Origin: an uncultured Christensenella sp.
Lineage (GTDB): Bacteria; Bacillota; Clostridia; Christensenellales; UBA1242
NCBI GenBank assembly: GCA_905203645.1
Contig: CAJKWP010000027.1
Span: forward strand, 1 to 15,664
Direction of reading: 5' to 3'
DNA: 15,664 bases
Part shown: piece by piece, positions 8,362 through 12,700 of the stretch
How positions within the stretch are numbered: the first letter of the stretch is position 1
How the letters are laid out: the number at the start of each line of letters is the position of its first letter
The notes under the pieces: generated by a model
Database searches by the model: none
What the model saw: the letters and a program-made list of their open reading frames with translations, nothing else
What the model was told of the DNA's origin: nothing
Position numbers and translations under genes: made by a program

Positions 8362-8793
8362 TTATTCAAGATTTTTCAATATATCGTCAATCATTTGTGG
8401 AGTAACTTTGTTGTAGATTGTGTCGTTTATTTTTACAACTGGTGCTTCACCACAACAACCAAGACATCTTACAGTTGCCAAAAAAAATCTGTTGTCTTTT
8501 GTTGTTTGAAACAAATCAATATCAAGCCTGTTTTTCAAAACGTCAATCAATGTTTCTGCACCCAAAATAAAGCAAGCGGTTCCTGTGCAAACTTCGATTG
8601 TATATTTTGCACTTGGTTGCCTTTTGAATTGTGAATAAAATGTCAAAACCCCGTAAACGTCGGATTCGAACACACCAAGTTTTTTTGAAATATCTTTTAC
8701 GGCTTGGTCACTGATGTAACCAGTTTCTTTCATTTGTCGTTGCAAAGCCTCGACAATGTTTTGTTGTGGTTTTTGTTTGCAATTACAATCCAT
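8362..8793 (-). CDS. hydC: NuoE-like 2Fe-2S subunit HydC/HndA of the [FeFe]-hydrogenase
   Basis: Small electron-transfer subunit that partners the NuoF-like HydB. The 143-residue protein has the thioredoxin-like 2Fe-2S fold signature: CTGTAC (Cys69, Cys74) and CLGCCGEAPVV (Cys110, Cys114), with an additional Cys113 inside the second motif. The N-terminal helical part (IVEALQRQMKETGYIS, VKDISKKLGV, VYGVLTFYSQF) is the standard NuoE leader that docks on NuoF. Length is somewhat short but normal for hydrogenase-linked NuoE proteins. It is the first gene of the hydCBA operon; the ATG has AAGGA six bases upstream. Residues 3 and 5 are also cysteines (MDCNCKQ), which is unusual and of unknown meaning. 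Confidence 0.96.
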   Translation of the reverse strand: MDCNCKQKPQQNIVEALQRQMKETGYISDQAVKDISKKLGVFESDVYGVLTFYSQFKRQPSAKYTIEVCTGTACFILGAETLIDVLKNRLDIDLFQTTKDNRFFLATVRCLGCCGEAPVVKINDTIYNKVTPQMIDDILKNLE

Positions 8794-8970
8794 AATCTTT
8801 CCTTTTAAAAAATATTTTTATCAAAATATTTATTTGATTTTTTTGTTTGATTATTTTTGCAGAAAATATTTATTTAATTTTAACAAAAACAAAATATTTC
8901 TCAAACAATTTTTCAAAATATTATTTTTTTAACCATTTATATTTTCAATATTTTCCCATACAATATATTT
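8794..8970. other. Divergent AT-rich intergenic region between hydC and the lytic transglycosylase
   Basis: This 177-base region must hold the promoter of the minus-strand hydCBA operon and that of the plus-strand transglycosylase. It is almost entirely A and T, with five copies of AAAATATTT or a one-base variant starting at 8809, 8823, 8863, 8891 and 8915. From 8863 to 8972 the plus strand contains no G at all. I cannot assign a convincing -35/-10 pair to the hyd operon. A lone TTAACAA (8880-8886) resembles half of a clostridial Rex operator, but the other half is missing. Confidence 0.5.
8936..8964 (+). promoter_or_regulatory. Candidate promoter of the lytic transglycosylase, possibly giving a leaderless mRNA
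   Basis: TACAAT (8959-8964) with TTTATA (8936-8941), 17 bases upstream and 4 of 6 matching the -35 consensus, would place transcription start at the A of the ATG at 8971. The 110 bases before the ATG have no G, so no Shine-Dalgarno sequence is possible. Another AT-rich -10 (TATATT, 8938-8943) could start about 20 bases further upstream, still without a ribosome site. Confidence 0.35.
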
Positions 8971-9513
8971 ATGAACAAAACTATTGCAAAAATATTGTCA
9001 ATTTTATGTCTTGTAATTTTTTTTGCAGGTTTGTTTTTGTTTGGTTTATTTTCAAGATATCCGCAAAAATTCAAAGAACAAATAAAAACAGCAAGTGCAA
9101 AATACAATCTTGACAGTGCACTTGTTGCAAGTGTTATTAACACCGAAAGTGCTTTTGACTTAAATGCAAAATCAAAAAAAGGTGCAATTGGTCTTATGCA
9201 AATTTTGCCAAGCACGGCAAGTTGGATTTGCCAATACAGTGACATAGATTATCAAAATGAACAAGACCTTTTTGACCCACAAAAAAATATTTTGATTGGT
9301 TGCAGATATTTGCAATATTTGTTTGAAAAGTTTGAAGACCAAACCTGTGCACTTTGCGCTTATAATGCAGGAGAGGGTGTTGTAAAAAATTGGCTTTCAA
9401 ACAAGGAATACAGCAGTGACTTTAAAACTTTGAAATCTATTCCCTACGCCGAAACAAAAAATTATATACAAAAAATATCAAACAATTTGAAAGTGTACAA
9501 AGTTTTGTATTGA
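8971..9513 (+). CDS. Membrane-tethered Slt-type lytic transglycosylase
   Basis: A 180-residue peptidoglycan lytic transglycosylase, which cleaves the MurNAc-GlcNAc bond with formation of a 1,6-anhydro end. Residues about 5-27 form one hydrophobic helix (a membrane anchor, or an uncleaved signal). The rest is one goose-type lysozyme/Slt domain: the catalytic glutamate is Glu59 in VINTESAF, followed by GAIGLMQILPSTA (71-83), the FDPQKNILIGCRYL segment (101-114), and AYNAGEGVV (130-138), with the PYAETKNYIQKI motif (158-169) near the end. All conserved motifs are present and no extra binding domain exists, so it is a minimal member. It is the only plus-strand gene and is divergent from hydCBA. 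No ribosome site precedes the ATG; the start is chosen because it begins the hydrophobic helix, with a weaker TTG at 8995 as alternative. A roaming housekeeping or cell-wall turnover role is likely. Confidence 0.93.
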   Translation: MNKTIAKILSILCLVIFFAGLFLFGLFSRYPQKFKEQIKTASAKYNLDSALVASVINTESAFDLNAKSKKGAIGLMQILPSTASWICQYSDIDYQNEQDLFDPQKNILIGCRYLQYLFEKFEDQTCALCAYNAGEGVVKNWLSNKEYSSDFKTLKSIPYAETKNYIQKISNNLKVYKVLY

Positions 9514-9518
9514 AAAAC

Positions 9519-9553
9519 AAAAAATACAGGATACAATCTCCTGCATTTTTTTT
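9519..9553 (+). terminator. Bidirectional intrinsic terminator between the convergent genes
   Basis: Six bases after the transglycosylase stop, CAGGA (9527-9531) pairs with TCCTG (9539-9543) around a seven-base loop. After one A-C mismatch the stem continues as A/T pairs into a T8 tract (9546-9553) on the plus strand and a T6 tract on the minus strand. It can end the transglycosylase transcript and also any transcript arriving from the giant surface-protein gene. Confidence 0.75.
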
Positions 9554-9638
9554 ATTTACTTTCAGTTCATTCCGACTATATTAAAGTCTTTCCAACTACA
9601 CAATTAGTAAACTTGCCCCTTACCAACCGCGACACTTA

Positions 9639-9786
9639 TGTAGACAGAAGAAAAGTGACCTGTTGGGGAATAAAAGATATTGGAGAGAGCAATTCTGCAG
9701 GAAATGGCATGAAATTGCCATTTCCGAAGCCTAGCGGCGCGACAATACTTTTAGACCCAACATGGTCATTTTTATTTCTGAAAACA
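9639..9786 (+). ncRNA. Candidate structured RNA or miniature inverted-repeat element (long imperfect hairpin)
   Basis: The 240-base gap between the terminator at 9553 and the stop of the giant gene (9794) holds a long hairpin. From outside in: CAGAAG (9645-9650) pairs with 9775-9780; 9651-9660 with 9764-9773; TGTTGGG (9661-9667) with CCCAACA (9756-9762), a single T bulged at 9763; 9671-9682 with 9743-9753, one bulged A (9677); then a near-symmetric 17 by 17 base internal bubble (9683-9699 and 9726-9742); then a perfect 10-bp apical stem GGAAATGGCA/TGCCATTTCC (9700-9725) with a six-base loop. An outer TGT/ACA pair (9639-9641 and 9784-9786) may extend it. Two outer pairs are G-U if the plus strand is transcribed but would be C-A mismatches on the minus strand, which favours the plus strand. 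A TTTACT/TATATT pair just upstream (about 9555-9585) might be its promoter. The segment is visibly richer in G and C than its surroundings. A 6S-like rod is imaginable but not demonstrated; a decayed mobile element is the alternative. Confidence 0.45.
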
Positions 9787-9793
9787 CCTTTAA

Positions 9794-12700
9794 TCAAGCT
9801 TCCCAAAGAAGTTTTGGAACTCCATCCCCGTTTGCTTTGAAAGCATAATCATTGTTGTTGAGTTTTTCCAAAAGTTCGGCATAAGATGTGAACACTTCAC
9901 AACCAAAACCGCTTGGTGCATTTACGATAGGTTGCAAGGTTGATGATTGAGCATAATACGAACAAGTTTGTGACTGTGTTCCTTGTGCGTTTGAATATCC
10001 AACCAAAATACCTACTGTACATTTGAGCAAACTGTCATTTTGTATTGTAATGTCGCTCTTTGCAACAAAGCAGTTGTTTATAATTGCTCCATTTGCATCG
10101 GCTATTTCTCCAACAAAACCGCCAACATAAACGGTTCTTGACAAATTGTTCATGTCAACAGTTATATTGCAATTTGTATAAGAGTTTTCAATTTTTTGTT
10201 TGCTTAAAGCAGCCAATCCACCGATTCTGTTTATGTTACTTCCGCTTTGTGAAATGAACACGTCCAAACTACCTTTGAAATAACATCCGCTTATTTTACC
10301 CAAGTTATGGCTTACTGCAATTCCACCTACGCTGATAGTGAGTGCACGAACAGTGATATTTCCATCGTTTCCACAGTTTTCAATCAAAGCTTTTGTGCTT
10401 GTTACGTTTGCGTGCACAATACCACCAACGTTAATATTTGAACGCAAAATTCCTTGTTGTTGTATATTGCCGTCAAATGTTATGTCCGCAGACGAAATAC
10501 AATTTTTGATTGTTGCGCTGTTGTTTACACAGAAGCCACCAAAGTTGATTGTAATCAAATTTGAAAGTGCGCTTGTGTAATTGAATTCAAGCAAACGACA
10601 ATCTTGGATTATTCCTTGGTTTTCAATCACAAATGGTGAGATAAACAATTCGGTTACGCTTGTGTAATTTTGTTGATGCAAACTTGCTCTTATGCCAAGA
10701 TTTTGTATTTTTCCGTTTGCAAGCAATTTTTTGAACAAGCCAATTCGTTTTTCGGTTGTATTTGAAATACTGTAAGTAATTGTGTAATTTTGCCCATCAA
10801 AAATTCCACCAAAATCATTTATTGAAACAACGTTTTCAAATGTCAAATCTTGACCCAAAACAAATTTCCATTGTTCGCTTCCCAAATAACTTGGTCGTGT
10901 AAGTCTTTGATTTATGTTTTCAAATTGTGATTGATTTGTTATCAAATATGGATTTGCCGTTGAGCCGTCACCACTTTGGAACAAATCAAAATTGATGATT
11001 GTAAACGTGCCAAGGTCTGTTGCAAAGTTGTTATCTTTTACAAGCCCTTCAACTGCAACTGGGTAATCAAAGTGAACATAAGGCGATGCTACACTTTCAC
11101 CGGTAAGCACAACACAAACGCTTATGCGGTGCAAGCCGATGCTTTCAATAACGTACTCGGTTGATTGTGAAATATAAATTTTTGAACTTTGAACAGTAAT
11201 ATTGTTGTCTTTGTCCAATGTTACAAGTTCATCCAAGATACGGAATTTTACATCACTTCCCGAAGTTGTGTACGTCCAACTTATACTGCGTTTTTGAGAG
11301 TTGAATGCAAATTCACTTGTTATTCCTTGTGGTGGGAATACTGTGCGTTCTTGTGAATAATCCGATGCCAAGATATTTGTTTGGCTTACAGGAATTACAC
11401 TGACTTGATATTTCAAACTTGTGCTTGATGATACCAAAAGTTGACTTCCGTTAACTTCGCCATAGAACATCTTTTTGACTGAATCATAACCACGTCTTAT
11501 TTGTGACGAAATATTTGAATAGATTGTGTTTTGTCCGCTTCCGTTGTCATATTTGAGTGCGTAATGATAATCTGTTATGCCCGCAACTTGTCCATCGAAA
11601 TACCATCTTATAACAAAACTTTCGTCTTGTTCTTCCAAATATTCGATTGATTTGATTGTGTCAATTTTTGTGAACACTTGTTCTTCGCAATAATCGGAAT
11701 TTATAAGGTCACTGTCGTTGCCAAGGACTTTTACTTTGAGTTTGTAGTTTGTTCCAACCAAAAGTTTTGCATAAATTGCTGCATCTTCGTCGGACAATTT
11801 TGTTGGGTCCCAAGTTGTTCCTTGACATTCAAATTCATATTTTTGTCCATCTTTTGTGAATGTCAACAAGTAATGATTGCTCTTTTCGTCATTACTGCCC
11901 CAAGTTGCCACACCATTTTGTGCACGTAAATTTGAAACTTGTCTTAGTTTTGCAAAATTCAAAGTTGTGCTTACGTCGATTGCACCAAGTAATTGACTGT
12001 AAGTATTTTGTTCATAGACATAATTAGAATCTGAGTATGCTTGAACGTAAACTTGATAATCACCTGGAATGAACTTTTCATCAATTTGGAATGCAATGTA
12101 TTTGTCGCCGTCAATATATTCTATTGCATAATCTTCTATATAAATAGGTTCATAGAAGTTTATATCGCCAAATGACAATTTGAAGCCACGAACATCATTG
12201 TTGTTGAAGTCTTTTTGTGCAAGCCACATCAATCTTCCGTTTTTGATTGAAAGACCCGATACTTTTTCAAGCATAATTCCATAAATACCCTGTGTCATAT
12301 AACTTGAAATTGCGTAACTTGTGCTGGTTTCATCCAAGTTGGATGATGTTGTTCCAACCGCTCTTATGTTGTAAAGGTTGTAACCTGCTGTTTTTGTTTC
12401 GTAATTTGTTTTGTCTTTACCGATATTTATTATTTGAGTATCTTGATTTTGTATTGTCAAAGTGTAACCTTCGTTACCTTCAATATTTTCCCATACAAAA
12501 GCGCCATGTTTTACTTGAAGTTGTGGTGTCAAAAGTTTTATAACGTTTCCAACGTTTGCAACTTTTCCTGAAATAGTTGTTGTTCCATCACCTATGCAAC
12601 GAACTTGAATATTGTATGACAATCTGTTGTTAAGGTTGTCAAAACACAAAAGTTCGCTCATGTCCCAACGGTTGTCGCTTGTTTCAAATTCGTAATAATA

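Noticed and set aside
8348..8369. TTG at 8369 as the start of HydB
   Set aside because: It overlaps the end of hydC and lacks a ribosome site, whereas the ATG at 8348 has GGGG at a suitable distance.
8869..8886. Possible Rex operator upstream of hydCBA
   Set aside because: Only one half-site (TTAACAA) matches; the partner half (TTTATTT) matches poorly. Regulation by Rex is plausible from family knowledge but not shown here.
9645..9780. Target-site duplication around the hairpin that would prove a mobile element
   Set aside because: Flanks contain only an imperfect ACACTT/ACACCTT similarity, too short and inexact to count.
9639..9786. Firm assignment of the hairpin as 6S RNA
   Set aside because: The rod with a central bubble is suggestive, but the apical arm is much shorter than in known 6S RNAs and no conserved sequence is recognisable; kept only as a hypothesis.
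9613..9840. 75-codon plus-strand open frame across the hairpin region
   Set aside because: It starts with TTG without a ribosome site, runs antisense into the 3' end of the giant gene, and its sequence resembles no protein family; the hairpin explains the region better.
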